Assembly (NCBI GenBank): GCA_964422725.1
Contig: CAYRCC010000018.1
Coordinates: 1 to 44,354, forward strand
Direction: 5' to 3'
Origin: CAKSNH01 sp964422725
Lineage (GTDB): Bacteria; Bacillota; Clostridia; UBA1381
Length of the DNA: 44,354 bases
The notes beneath the pieces are model-generated. The model ran no database searches and was not told the origin of the DNA. It saw only the letters and a program-made list of their open reading frames with translations. The translations under genes and the position numbers were made by a program. Shown in pieces: positions 33,453 through 40,965 of the stretch (the stretch's first letter is position 1; the number at the start of each line of letters is the position of its first letter).

Positions 33453-34223
33453 TTAACCTCCGATATACGCTTTTATAACCTCGGGGTCATTCAGCGCAGT
33501 CTTTGTGTCGCCCTCCGCGAGAACCGTACCGAAATTCAGTACCGTAATTTCATCGCACAGCCCCACAACAAATTTCATATCATGCTCAATCAGCAATATA
33601 GTCATATCAAAATTGTCACGAATAAATTTAATTGTATTTACAAGATCATCTGTTTCGTTCGGATTCATTCCTGCCGCCGGTTCATCAAGCAGCAACAGCT
33701 TCGGATTAGTCGCCAAAGCTCTCGCAATTTCAAGTTTTCTCTGTTTCCCGTACGGCAAATTGCAGGCAAGATTATTACGCTCGTCTTCCAATCCGAAAAT
33801 ACGCAAAAGCTCTTTGGCTTTCTTGCGCATTTCCTTTTCAACCTTAAAATGACGCGGTAAACGCAGCAGTGTTTCAAAAACAGAGCATTTATACTCCGGA
33901 CGGTCATGCAGACCTACCATAACATTACGCACCACTGTCATATTGTTAAACAAACGTATATTCTGGAAAGTACGCGCAATACCTTTATGATTGATTTTTT
34001 CCTGTGAAAACCCTGTCAAATTTTCACCGTCAAGACAGAAAGTACCCGAAGTCGGTTTATAAACACCCGTAAGCATATTAAATATAGTAGTCTTGCCGGC
34101 ACCGTTAGGCCCGATAAGTCCGTATATTTGATTCTTCTTAATCCGTATATTTACATTCTGTGCCGCCTGAAGTCCCCCGAAAGAAATTCCAAGGTCTTTA
34201 GTTTCAAGAATATATTCAGACAT
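33453..34223 (-). CDS. livG: Branched-chain amino acid type ABC transporter ATPase LivG
   Basis: The 256-residue ATPase has Walker A in LIGPNGAGKTTIFNMLTG, the LivG marker GIARTFQNIRLFNNMTVVRN, a signature in the form LPYGKQRKLEIARAL (as usual for LivG, not LSGGQ) and Walker B KLLLLDEPAAGMNPNE, followed by ILLIEHDMKFVVGLCDEITV. The ATG at 34223 sits on the last base of the livM stop region, with GGAGG 10 nt upstream. It pairs with LivF. Confidence 0.95.
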   Translation of the reverse strand: MSEYILETKDLGISFGGLQAAQNVNIRIKKNQIYGLIGPNGAGKTTIFNMLTGVYKPTSGTFCLDGENLTGFSQEKINHKGIARTFQNIRLFNNMTVVRNVMVGLHDRPEYKCSVFETLLRLPRHFKVEKEMRKKAKELLRIFGLEDERNNLACNLPYGKQRKLEIARALATNPKLLLLDEPAAGMNPNETDDLVNTIKFIRDNFDMTILLIEHDMKFVVGLCDEITVLNFGTVLAEGDTKTALNDPEVIKAYIGG

Positions 34224-35362
34224 CAATTATCGCCTCCGTTCTCTGTGCCGCTGTTTTGCTCCTGCGGTGTTAAATCGGTGGATAATATTTCATTCATCTC
34301 TATCTTTGTAGGCACTACGTCCCACTTCGCCTTATCATCATTAATCCGCGCCGGATCAACCTTAGGTTTAATTATTTTCTTCATAAGCACACTAATATTG
34401 TATCTGCCTCTGAAACCTTTAAGCGCCGGAGCATTATTGTAAATAACAATAACAATCAGCACAATTGCATACAACAGATTTTGAAGTACCGCCATATCGC
34501 CCGTCAGCACGGTTGCAAGCTTGGTGTTAAGGAATGTTATCAGCGTAGCCGCAATAATAGCCCCGTTAATATTTCCCATACCGCCGAGTACCACCATAAC
34601 AAGTATCTCGATAGAATAATTGTAACCGAATTTCGCACTCTGAACCGTATAGTTACTAAAGCTGTACAGCACACCCGCGATGCCGGCAAATGTTGCCGAC
34701 AGCGTAAACGCAAGCAATTTATACTTCGTTACGTTAATACCTGTTGCGCGCGCGGCAATTTCGTTGTCACGAATAGCCGTAACGGCTCTGCCGTGCTTTG
34801 AACGAATAAAATTCTGCACTACCATCAGTGTCAGCAGCACAAGTATAAACGCAAATATGAACAAATATGTCTTATCATATCTCGGCGTGTTTAAGCCTAT
34901 AGCACCGCCGAAAGTTGCATCTGACGTATTCTGAAACAGCGACTTTATAATCTCACCGAATGCAAGTGTAACAATCGCAAGATAGTCACCGCGCAGTCTG
35001 AGTGCCGGTATACCTATAATAACCCCGCACACCGCCGCAACAGCACCGCCGACCAAAAGCGCAATTACAAAGTTTAGCGGACCGTTTCCGAGTGTAGGCT
35101 CAAGCAGTGCCGCAACTTTACCGCCAAGGTACGCGCCGACACACATAAATCCGGCGTGTCCGAGCGAAAGCTCACCCAAAAAACCCACAACAAGCGAAAG
35201 CGATACCGCAAGAATAATGCTTATAGCCACTTTTTCAAGCAAAAACAACACAGAGCTGTCAAACTTACCGCCGGCAAGAGTGATTATTCCAAGCACCGCC
35301 GTAAGCAAGCCTATGACAATATAGTTAATGTAATGATTAAGATTTATCTTTCCTATTCTCAT
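34223..35362 (-). CDS. livM: Branched-chain amino acid type ABC permease LivM
   Basis: The 379-residue permease has about nine membrane helices with the LivM pattern LSLVVGFLGELSLGHAGFMC, RLRGDYLAIVTLAFGEIIKS, RAVTAIRDNEIAARATGINV and EILVMVVLGGMGNINGAIIA. The C-terminal 55 residues after the last helix are a polar cytoplasmic tail, longer than usual, ending in an acidic Asn/Gly/Glu stretch. It starts in an ATGA overlap with livH, with AAGGAGGGA upstream. Confidence 0.93.
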   Translation of the reverse strand: MRIGKINLNHYINYIVIGLLTAVLGIITLAGGKFDSSVLFLLEKVAISIILAVSLSLVVGFLGELSLGHAGFMCVGAYLGGKVAALLEPTLGNGPLNFVIALLVGGAVAAVCGVIIGIPALRLRGDYLAIVTLAFGEIIKSLFQNTSDATFGGAIGLNTPRYDKTYLFIFAFILVLLTLMVVQNFIRSKHGRAVTAIRDNEIAARATGINVTKYKLLAFTLSATFAGIAGVLYSFSNYTVQSAKFGYNYSIEILVMVVLGGMGNINGAIIAATLITFLNTKLATVLTGDMAVLQNLLYAIVLIVIVIYNNAPALKGFRGRYNISVLMKKIIKPKVDPARINDDKAKWDVVPTKIEMNEILSTDLTPQEQNSGTENGGDN

Positions 35363-36231
35363 ACTTTCTCCCTCCTTTTCTTGCCGAGGAAACCTGTCGG
35401 ACGTACCAACAATATAATAATCAGAATAGAAAACTCAATAGCATCCGTATATGGTGCAATCGCCGTAATCTTATACGAAATACACTCTACCATACCCAAA
35501 AGTATGCCGCCTAGCATAGCACCCGGAATAGAGCCTATTCCTCCGATAACCGCCGCCGTAAACGCTTTTATACCCGGCATGGCACCGAGCGTACTCGATA
35601 TACTCGGAGATTTCAAAATGTAAAACAAGCCGGCAAGTGCCGCAAGTGCCGAACCTATCGCAAATGTTATGGTTATAATACTGTTTATATTAATACCCAT
35701 AAGCTGCGCCGCACCTCTGTCCTCGGAAACGGCAACCATAGCACGTCCTATACGCGTGCACTTTACAAATAATGTAAGCGCAACCATCACAATTACCGTA
35801 ACCACAAGAGTTACCAATGCTGAAACCTGCACCGGAACTCCCAAAAAGCTTATCGAACCGAACTCATATACGGTAACCATCTTATTCGCCGACCCAAACA
35901 CAATCTGTGCAAGACTCTGCAAAAGATAACTCACGCCGATAGCCGTAATAAGCACAGCCAGCGGCGATGCGCCTCTGAGCGGTTTGTATGCCGCTTTTTC
36001 AATCACGATTCCAAGCACAACGCAGAATATAACCGCCATTACAATAGCAAGAATCGGATTTTGTGTCGCCATAAATACATAAATAACATATCCGCCGACC
36101 ATAATAATATCACCGTGCGCAAAATTCAGCATTTTCGCAATACCGTATACCATAGTGTACCCAAGCGCAATCATTGCATAGATACCGCCCAGGCTAAGAC
36201 CGTTTATAAGTGTAGATAAAATGTTTTCCAT
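35359..36231 (-). CDS. livH: Branched-chain amino acid type ABC permease LivH
   Basis: The 290-residue permease has about eight membrane helices and the LivH hallmarks LINGLSLGGIYAMIALGYTM, GIAKMLNFAHGDIIMVGGYV, RGAAQLMGININSIITITFA and FTAAVIGGIGSIPGAMLGGI. It forms the membrane channel with LivM. It follows livJ after a 118-nt gap that contains a strong hairpin (36292-36329), so its level is probably lower than that of the binding protein. Confidence 0.94.
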   Translation of the reverse strand: MENILSTLINGLSLGGIYAMIALGYTMVYGIAKMLNFAHGDIIMVGGYVIYVFMATQNPILAIVMAVIFCVVLGIVIEKAAYKPLRGASPLAVLITAIGVSYLLQSLAQIVFGSANKMVTVYEFGSISFLGVPVQVSALVTLVVTVIVMVALTLFVKCTRIGRAMVAVSEDRGAAQLMGININSIITITFAIGSALAALAGLFYILKSPSISSTLGAMPGIKAFTAAVIGGIGSIPGAMLGGILLGMVECISYKITAIAPYTDAIEFSILIIILLVRPTGFLGKKRREKV

Positions 36232-36284
36232 ATATCCTTGTCCTACCTTCTTGTAACAAGTTTTAGAGGTTTATTTTGTACTGT

Positions 36285-36329
36285 TTATAAAACAATAACT
36301 GTATACGCCGCAGCGTATGCAGTTATTGT
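36285..36329 (-). terminator. Partial terminator between livJ and livH
   Basis: Arms of 16 bp (36292-36307 and 36314-36329), with one G-U pair and a 6-nt loop, are followed on the minus strand by TTTTAT. This is a leaky terminator or mRNA processing hairpin that would let the binding protein be made in excess of the membrane parts. Confidence 0.65.
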
Positions 36330-36349
36330 AAAATGATTTCCTATAATAA

Positions 36350-37519
36350 TCAGTTAGCTTCCTTTATAACATACTTAATAGCACCCTTGTTTACATAACC
36401 GTTTGTTTCCCATGTGATTTTTTCACCGGTAACCGCATTTTCAAGTGTGTAGCCGTTTGTAAACTGTTCTTTCAAAATGTCGCAAAGGTCAGATGCGCTG
36501 ATGGTTACAGGGATTTCCTTGCCTTCATCTGCCGCCTTCTTCATTGCACCGTAAATTGCATATACACAGTCATAAGCCGATGCTCCGAACTGATTAAGCG
36601 TGTCTTTTCCGTATTTTGATGTGTATTTGTCAATAAATTCCTTTGCCGGACCCTCAGTTGCTTTTGAGTTGAAGTGTGACAGCATTGTTATTTCCTGCGG
36701 AATTGTTGCAATATCAAAGCCTGTGATATTATCAATACCGTCAAATCCGTCACAGCCGTAATATACAGTGTCAGCGGTAAGAATATCCTTTGCCTGTTTC
36801 ATAAATACAGAAGCCGGTGTATAATATGTAGGCATAAAAATGAATTTGCACGTTTTCAGCGTATCAATCTGTGTTGAAAAATCAGTTGCATTGGCATCTG
36901 TAAACGTTGTTTCAACAACAGTTATTGACTTATCCAAATTAGCTTTAAACTGGTCGTAAATACCCTTTGAATAAGCCTCGTCCGACTTATAAAACGCGCC
37001 GATAGTCTGACCTGAATAATTGTCATTTACAAATTCCGCCGCTACCTTACCCTGATTACCGTCAGCAAAGCACATCTGATAACCGTTAGGATTTTTCGGA
37101 ATATCATCACTTGAGGCGGACGGCGTTATAAAGAATACGTTATCGTCAGCCGAAAGATTTGCAAATTCAAGTCCCGGCTGTGTGGTAACCGTACCCAGCG
37201 ATGCCTGCATACCGCCTTCAAACATTGACGAATAGTTGGTTGATACTTTTGCCGGGTCATTTACGTCGTCAACCGCGATAAGCTTGAAATTTACCCCGTT
37301 AAGACCGCCGTTTGCGTTAATTTCATCAATTGCAATCTGTGCCGAATTTGCCACCGCCGTACCGTACATACCGGCACTGCCCGTAAGCGGACCCGAAACG
37401 CCGATTACATATTCGGTGTTGTTTGCCGTATAGCCGTCGGTTGAACCGCCGCAGCCGGAAAGCATACCGGCGCTTAATACCCCCGCCAAAGTAAACGCAA
37501 GAATTTTACTGAATTTCAT
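36350..37519 (-). CDS. livJ: Amino-acid binding lipoprotein LivJ/LivK-like
   Basis: The 389-residue extracellular solute-binding protein has a lipoprotein signal (MKFSKILAFTLAGVLSAGML, lipobox LSGC), so it is anchored to the membrane by a modified cysteine at about residue 23. The body is the type I periplasmic-binding fold of the Leu/Ile/Val family: YVIGVSGPLTGSAGMYGTAV, ANSAQIAIDEINANGGLNGV and LIAVDDVNDPAKVSTNY. Binding specificity (branched-chain amino acids, other amino acids or small amides) cannot be read from sequence. The ATG at 37519 has GGAGG 9 nt upstream. It is the first gene of the operon. Confidence 0.93.
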   Translation of the reverse strand: MKFSKILAFTLAGVLSAGMLSGCGGSTDGYTANNTEYVIGVSGPLTGSAGMYGTAVANSAQIAIDEINANGGLNGVNFKLIAVDDVNDPAKVSTNYSSMFEGGMQASLGTVTTQPGLEFANLSADDNVFFITPSASSDDIPKNPNGYQMCFADGNQGKVAAEFVNDNYSGQTIGAFYKSDEAYSKGIYDQFKANLDKSITVVETTFTDANATDFSTQIDTLKTCKFIFMPTYYTPASVFMKQAKDILTADTVYYGCDGFDGIDNITGFDIATIPQEITMLSHFNSKATEGPAKEFIDKYTSKYGKDTLNQFGASAYDCVYAIYGAMKKAADEGKEIPVTISASDLCDILKEQFTNGYTLENAVTGEKITWETNGYVNKGAIKYVIKEAN

Positions 37520-37632
37520 AATTGAAACCTCCATATTATTATAACAATATTTAAGCTCGGAAACTTCTGCAGCGCAAAAATTCCTTCAGCAATAATGCTC
37601 CACCCCCAACAAAGCACGAGGTGCACACTCAC
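37520..37632 (-). other. livJ leader with several small hairpins
   Basis: From the predicted start near 37632 to the livJ ATG there are about 113 nt. Minus-strand elements able to pair include GCACCTCGTGC, AGCATTATTGCT and a longer arm pair between GGAA and TTTCC around 37560-37585. No T-run follows. I recognise no known riboswitch class. Confidence 0.35.
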
Positions 37633-37638
37633 CATATA

Positions 37639-37667
37639 AGTGTAACACTTTTTTTAATTAATGTCAA
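37639..37667 (-). promoter_or_regulatory. Sigma-A promoter of the liv operon
   Basis: On the minus strand a perfect TTGACA (37667-37662) and TACACT (37644-37639) are 17 bp apart. The 12-bp palindrome ATTTCGCGAAAT (37669-37680) abuts the -35 box. Confidence 0.75.
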
Positions 37668-37804
37668 CATTTCGCGAAATATTCTTATCTAATCCCAATT
37701 ATCGGAGTATCAAACAAGCAACCGTACAAGAATAGCATTTAGAAATTTATTCTTTAATATAGCAAAAACACATTTAAAATGTCACTCAACATTTGCGAAC
37801 ATTT
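37667..37804. promoter_or_regulatory. Cluster of ACATTT motifs between livJ and the XRE regulator
   Basis: ACATTT occurs at 37667-37672, 37770-37775, 37789-37794 and 37799-37804, and reversed at 37777-37782. The pair 37770-37782 is a perfect palindrome with one central base, and two copies are 10 bp apart. This lies between divergent promoters and suggests regulator binding sites, perhaps for the adjacent XRE protein. The surrounding region is AT-rich, so chance is possible. Confidence 0.4.
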
Positions 37805-37845
37805 TATATTGCAATTTATTTATATGCAAATTGTTTAAAAATATA

Positions 37846-37874
37846 TTGACTTATAAAACCGATTATTGTATAAT
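37846..37874 (+). promoter_or_regulatory. Sigma-A promoter upstream of the XRE regulator
   Basis: TTGACT (37846-37851) and TATAAT (37869-37874) are 17 bp apart. The predicted transcript begins near 37881, giving a leader of over 200 nt before the regulator gene. In that leader I see only a weak 6-bp hairpin (GCAAAA with TTTTGC, about 37985-38010). Confidence 0.8.
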
Positions 37875-38095
37875 ACATCTATAAATAACAATTAATCATC
37901 AAAGATTTAACCTTAAACCAAAAGAGTATTTATAATATAATTCAGCAAAGTATTTAAAATGCCGCAGATTTAATTACAGAATCTTGCAAAACAAACTATA
38001 GTCATTTTGCTTGGGACAATTCTCATTGCATTATTGCATCTACGGCTTGCTGTTGTGATATAGTAAATGCCGGAATGTGTATTGGAGGCTTGAAA

Positions 38096-38434
38096 GTGGG
38101 AGTAGAGAAAAAGCTGATTGGAATAAGATTGAAAAATCTCAGAAAAGAAATGAAAATTTCACAGAGCCGATTTGCCGACAGCCTTGGTGTTACGACTTCG
38201 TGCGTAGCAAACTGGGAAACCGGTATCAGAACGCCCGACGTAAATTTTCTGGGTATAATTGCCGAACACTTCGGTGTTTCTGTGGATTACGTGTGTTGCA
38301 GAAGCAATCAGCGCAATTATTTCCAAAACAGCAAACCGATTGACCCAAATTTGCATCTTGATTTATCCGGTCTTAGCGAGTGCGAACAACAGCGACTCAG
38401 AAATTATTATGATTTCTTACTTAAAAAGAACTGA
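38096..38434 (+). CDS. XRE-family helix-turn-helix regulator
   Basis: The 112-residue protein has a Cro/C1-type HTH over about residues 7-65: LIGIRLKNLRKEMKISQSRF, ADSLGVTTSCVANWETGIR and FLGIIAEHFGVSVDYVC. The C-terminal part (about 70-112) is polar and ends in a helix, LSECEQQRLRNYYDFLLKK, possibly for dimerisation. The start is taken as GTG 38096, with GGAGG 7 nt upstream; an in-frame ATG at 38075 lies before that site. It is transcribed divergently from the liv operon and followed by a strong terminator. Target genes are unknown; the liv promoter and its own are the nearest candidates. Confidence 0.88.
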   Translation: MGVEKKLIGIRLKNLRKEMKISQSRFADSLGVTTSCVANWETGIRTPDVNFLGIIAEHFGVSVDYVCCRSNQRNYFQNSKPIDPNLHLDLSGLSECEQQRLRNYYDFLLKKN

Positions 38435-38463
38435 TTTGCCAAACCGAATTTAAGACATTTGAC

Positions 38464-38508
38464 AAGCACTGCATATAAACCGTTTTTAAGTTTATGCGCA
38501 GTGCTTTT
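38464..38508 (+). terminator. Terminator after the XRE regulator
   Basis: A 17-bp stem (arms 38464-38480 and 38490-38506, 15 pairs) with a 9-nt loop is followed by TTTT, 30 nt after the stop codon. Confidence 0.8.
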
Positions 38509-38539
38509 GTTAAAAACATGATACTCTTCAGATTGCAGA

Positions 38540-38687
38540 CAAAACCCAACGTGTTTTGTATTAAAGTTTAGGTCAAGCCTTTTCAAAGGCTTGCGGATTT
38601 TTAAGGCAGAGCCTTAAATCGTCGTACGCAGACAGCGAAATCTCCGCAAAAATTTTAAGCAAAACTAATAAGTCTACGCTCTGAATA
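38540..38687. repeat. Dispersed intergenic repeat, copy B
   Basis: It starts with CAAAACCCAACG and GTTTTG, ATTAAAG, GGTCA, matching copy A, then has two extra small hairpins (AAGCCTTT/AAAGGCTT and TTAAGGC/GCCTTAA), the block CAGACAGCGAAATCTCCGC, and a tail. Positions 38632-38677 are repeated inverted at 44309-44354 with 43 of 46 bases identical. It ends 4 nt before the dinB stop codon. Confidence 0.75.
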
Positions 38688-38690
38688 CTT

Positions 38691-39872
38691 TCATTTTTTT
38701 CCGAATTTTATTATGTCATTTCCGAATTTTTTGCGTATATCGTCAAGCGTATGTTCCAATGTTTCCTGTTTTTCGCGTTTTTCAACACTTCCGTCGTCAA
38801 AAAACGACAGTTGCTCGGATACACTGTCCGTATCCAGCAAATTTGCGGCAGTTACTGTAATCATTCGTATCGGACTTGACTCCGACCACGATTTTTGTAT
38901 AAGCTGCATTGAAAATTCGGCTATTTCACGTGTCAAATCGGTAGGACGCTGAAGCTGTGACTGACGGGATATGTTTCTAAAATCCGGATCGCGAATTGTT
39001 ATCTGCACAGTGCGGCATTTCAGCTTGTGCCGGCGCAGTCTGCACGCAACATCGTCCGCAAGCGCATACACTTCGTGTCTGATATTCTCATACCCTGTTA
39101 TGTTTTCACTGAAAGTCAACCCTTTTCCTACAGACTTTATTTGTTCTTCACAGTAAACGGATTTTACGGGGTCATTATCCAAGGCATTGGCATATTTCCA
39201 AAGCATATCGCCGCTCTTGCCCAAAACACCGGCAAGCATACGCCTGTCAGAGGCGGCAAGTTCTCCTATTGTGCGAATATTCAGTCGTTCAAGTGCTTTT
39301 GAGGTTGATTTTCCGACATACAGCAAAAGGTTTGCCGGTAAAGGATAGATAAGCTGTTTGTAATTATTTCGCGTGATTACGGTTGTGGCATCCGGTTTTT
39401 TTAAATCACTTGCGAGTTTTGCGAAAATCTTATTAAACGAAACACCTACCGAAACGGTAAGACCTATTTGTTCGCGGATTATCTTACGCAGAGTATTTGC
39501 GATTGTTATTCCGTCACCGAAAAGGGCAGAACACCCCGTCACGTCAAGCCACGATTCATCTATTCCGAACGGCTCCACAAGGTCGGTAAACTGCTTATAA
39601 ATATCGTTTATCATAACCGAATATTTTTGATACTCATCATGGTGCGGAGCAACTATAACAAGCTCCGGACACTTGCGTTTTGCCTGCCATATGGTTTCGG
39701 CGGTTTGTATATTATATTTTTTAGCCGGCTCATTTTTGGCAAGTATAATGCCGTGACGGCTCTCCACATCGCCCCCCACCGCCATCGGAATGTTTTTGAG
39801 CTCGGGATTGTTTATACATTCAACGGAGGCGTAAAAACCGTTGCAGTCACAATGAAGTATAGTTCTGTCCAT
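38691..39872 (-). CDS. dinB: Y-family DNA polymerase IV (DinB)
   Basis: The 393-residue translesion polymerase has the catalytic motifs ILHCDCNGFYASVECI (first metal-binding Asp, with Tyr as likely steric gate) and PFGIDESWLDVTGC (Asp-Glu pair), SVGVSFNKIFAKLASDLKKP in the palm, helix-hairpin-helix regions (LLLYVGKSTSKALERLNIRT and IGELAASDRRMLAGVLG) and a little-finger domain. Near the C-terminus SEQLSFFDDG resembles a beta-clamp binding peptide. CGGAG lies 7 nt before the ATG. It is 41 nt downstream of a membrane-protein gene on the same strand, and may be cotranscribed. No LexA box was seen. Confidence 0.93.
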   Translation of the reverse strand: MDRTILHCDCNGFYASVECINNPELKNIPMAVGGDVESRHGIILAKNEPAKKYNIQTAETIWQAKRKCPELVIVAPHHDEYQKYSVMINDIYKQFTDLVEPFGIDESWLDVTGCSALFGDGITIANTLRKIIREQIGLTVSVGVSFNKIFAKLASDLKKPDATTVITRNNYKQLIYPLPANLLLYVGKSTSKALERLNIRTIGELAASDRRMLAGVLGKSGDMLWKYANALDNDPVKSVYCEEQIKSVGKGLTFSENITGYENIRHEVYALADDVACRLRRHKLKCRTVQITIRDPDFRNISRQSQLQRPTDLTREIAEFSMQLIQKSWSESSPIRMITVTAANLLDTDSVSEQLSFFDDGSVEKREKQETLEHTLDDIRKKFGNDIIKFGKK

Positions 39873-39913
39873 AAAAAAACTCCGTAATCACAAAAAATCT
39901 AAGTCTAACCGTG

Positions 39914-40645
39914 CTACATTTCAATAGTCTTAATCGTAATATTGCGTTTTGCGGATATTTGCGCTATATACTTACAAAACTCGTTCCAACCGTCAGTTAA
40001 AACGTCCGAACGCAGCACAATTTTTTCCCGTTCTGTTTTTATAATTAATTTTCTTTTTCCGGGATTTTTACAGCAATAGTATATTTCTTTGATTTCCCAA
40101 CACGGAATATTCACTTTTCTCAAAAAATGCACCATATATATGCCGTGTTTTGTATAACACACCCTATAACAGCAATAATACAAGCTCACCGTCACCGCGC
40201 AAATATTGAAAAAACACAGAGTAAGCATCGGAGAAAACATAGTGCTGTCGTGTATAATGATTGTCAATTGTTTATAATCCGTTCCGAATTCACGCCAAAA
40301 CATAACCGCAATCATTATATCTATAAGAATTACTGCGACAGGCAGCTGAAAATATCCGCCGCTGCACTTTAACAGACAAAACTCTGTGCCGTTGTCAAAA
40401 TTTTCGTCAAATATATCACCGCTCTTTTTGCTCCACCTTTTCATCTGTGCAAACTCCAAAGCCGATGTTATCAGCAATATAACAACAGCCAAAACGGCAC
40501 TTATACCCGTCTTTAATACAACTTCCTTTATATAATCGGTTTCACCCGCAGCAAGCATTACCGCACCGAACAACATATTCCCGATTATGAATATCAAAAC
40601 TACAGCTTTTATTACATCTAATACAGATACTTCATTTTTTCTCAT
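39914..40645 (-). CDS. Hypothetical membrane protein upstream of dinB
   Basis: The 243-residue protein has about four membrane helices: VIKAVVLIFIIGNMLFGAVM, ISAVLAVVILLITSALEFAQ, LPVAVILIDIMIAVMFW and LTLCFFNICAVTVSLYYCCY. A C-terminal cytoplasmic part (about 170-243) has alternating strands, CYTKHGIYMVHFLRKVNIPC, EIKEIYYCC, KRKLIIKTEREKIVL, ending in an amphipathic helix. That layout resembles bacterial PH-like (YcxB-type) domains, but this is only a suggestion. Cysteines are unusually common around 150-205. The ATG at 40645 has GGGGTGGTGA upstream; the longer frame to 40729 lacks a site. Function unknown. Confidence 0.75.
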   Translation of the reverse strand: MRKNEVSVLDVIKAVVLIFIIGNMLFGAVMLAAGETDYIKEVVLKTGISAVLAVVILLITSALEFAQMKRWSKKSGDIFDENFDNGTEFCLLKCSGGYFQLPVAVILIDIMIAVMFWREFGTDYKQLTIIIHDSTMFSPMLTLCFFNICAVTVSLYYCCYRVCYTKHGIYMVHFLRKVNIPCWEIKEIYYCCKNPGKRKLIIKTEREKIVLRSDVLTDGWNEFCKYIAQISAKRNITIKTIEM

Positions 40646-40789
40646 TTTGTCACCACCCCGTTTAATGCTTAATCTCATATTACTGTTCAAAACTATTTTA
40701 ACACACTTATCCCTATTTGTAAAATCCATTTTGATTTTTCAAAAAAACTTTGTCCAAACTTCATTATACGATTTTTTTGCCGATTTCTA

Positions 40790-40818
40790 TTGAACTTGTG
40801 CGCAAATTATATTATAAT
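40790..40818 (+). promoter_or_regulatory. Sigma-A promoter of the SLH surface-protein gene
   Basis: TTGAAC (40790-40795) and TATAAT (40813-40818) are separated by exactly 17 bp. The start point would be near 40825, about 140 nt before the start codon. A TATAAT on the other strand at 40768-40763 may serve the divergent membrane-protein gene, but no good -35 goes with it. Confidence 0.8.
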
Positions 40819-40826
40819 ATATAGGT

Positions 40827-40856
40827 ATCGGAAAGTGATGAAAATCACTTTCCGAT
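40827..40856 (+). promoter_or_regulatory. Perfect 13-bp hairpin at the 5' end of the SLH-gene mRNA
   Basis: Arms ATCGGAAAGTGAT (40827-40839) and ATCACTTTCCGAT (40844-40856) with a 4-nt GAAA loop start within two or three bases of the predicted transcription start. GAAA is a stable tetraloop type. Such 5'-terminal hairpins can protect long-lived mRNAs from decay. Confidence 0.7.
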
Positions 40857-40911
40857 AGGCTGTAAGCTTATCGGTTTTATAAAATTTTTAACGGGATTTT
40901 GCCGACAGCCT
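40857..40911 (+). repeat. AGGCTGT/ACAGCCT leader element
   Basis: Arms AGGCTGT (40857-40863) and ACAGCCT (40905-40911) enclose a 41-nt AT-rich loop. The right side (GCCGACAGCCT) and left side (ATAGGCTGT) are shared with the araA-downstream hairpin (31406-31433). It directly abuts the 5' hairpin and lies in the transcribed leader. Confidence 0.5.
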
Positions 40912-40965
40912 AAAGATATATCTCCATATAATATGTTTTGAATAATCTAAAGAAAGGGTTTTAAT

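Noticed and set aside
37520..37632. T-box leader for livJ
   Set aside because: A GGGGGTGG stretch recalls part of a T-box, but the rest of the conserved box and the terminator/antiterminator pair are missing and the leader is too short.
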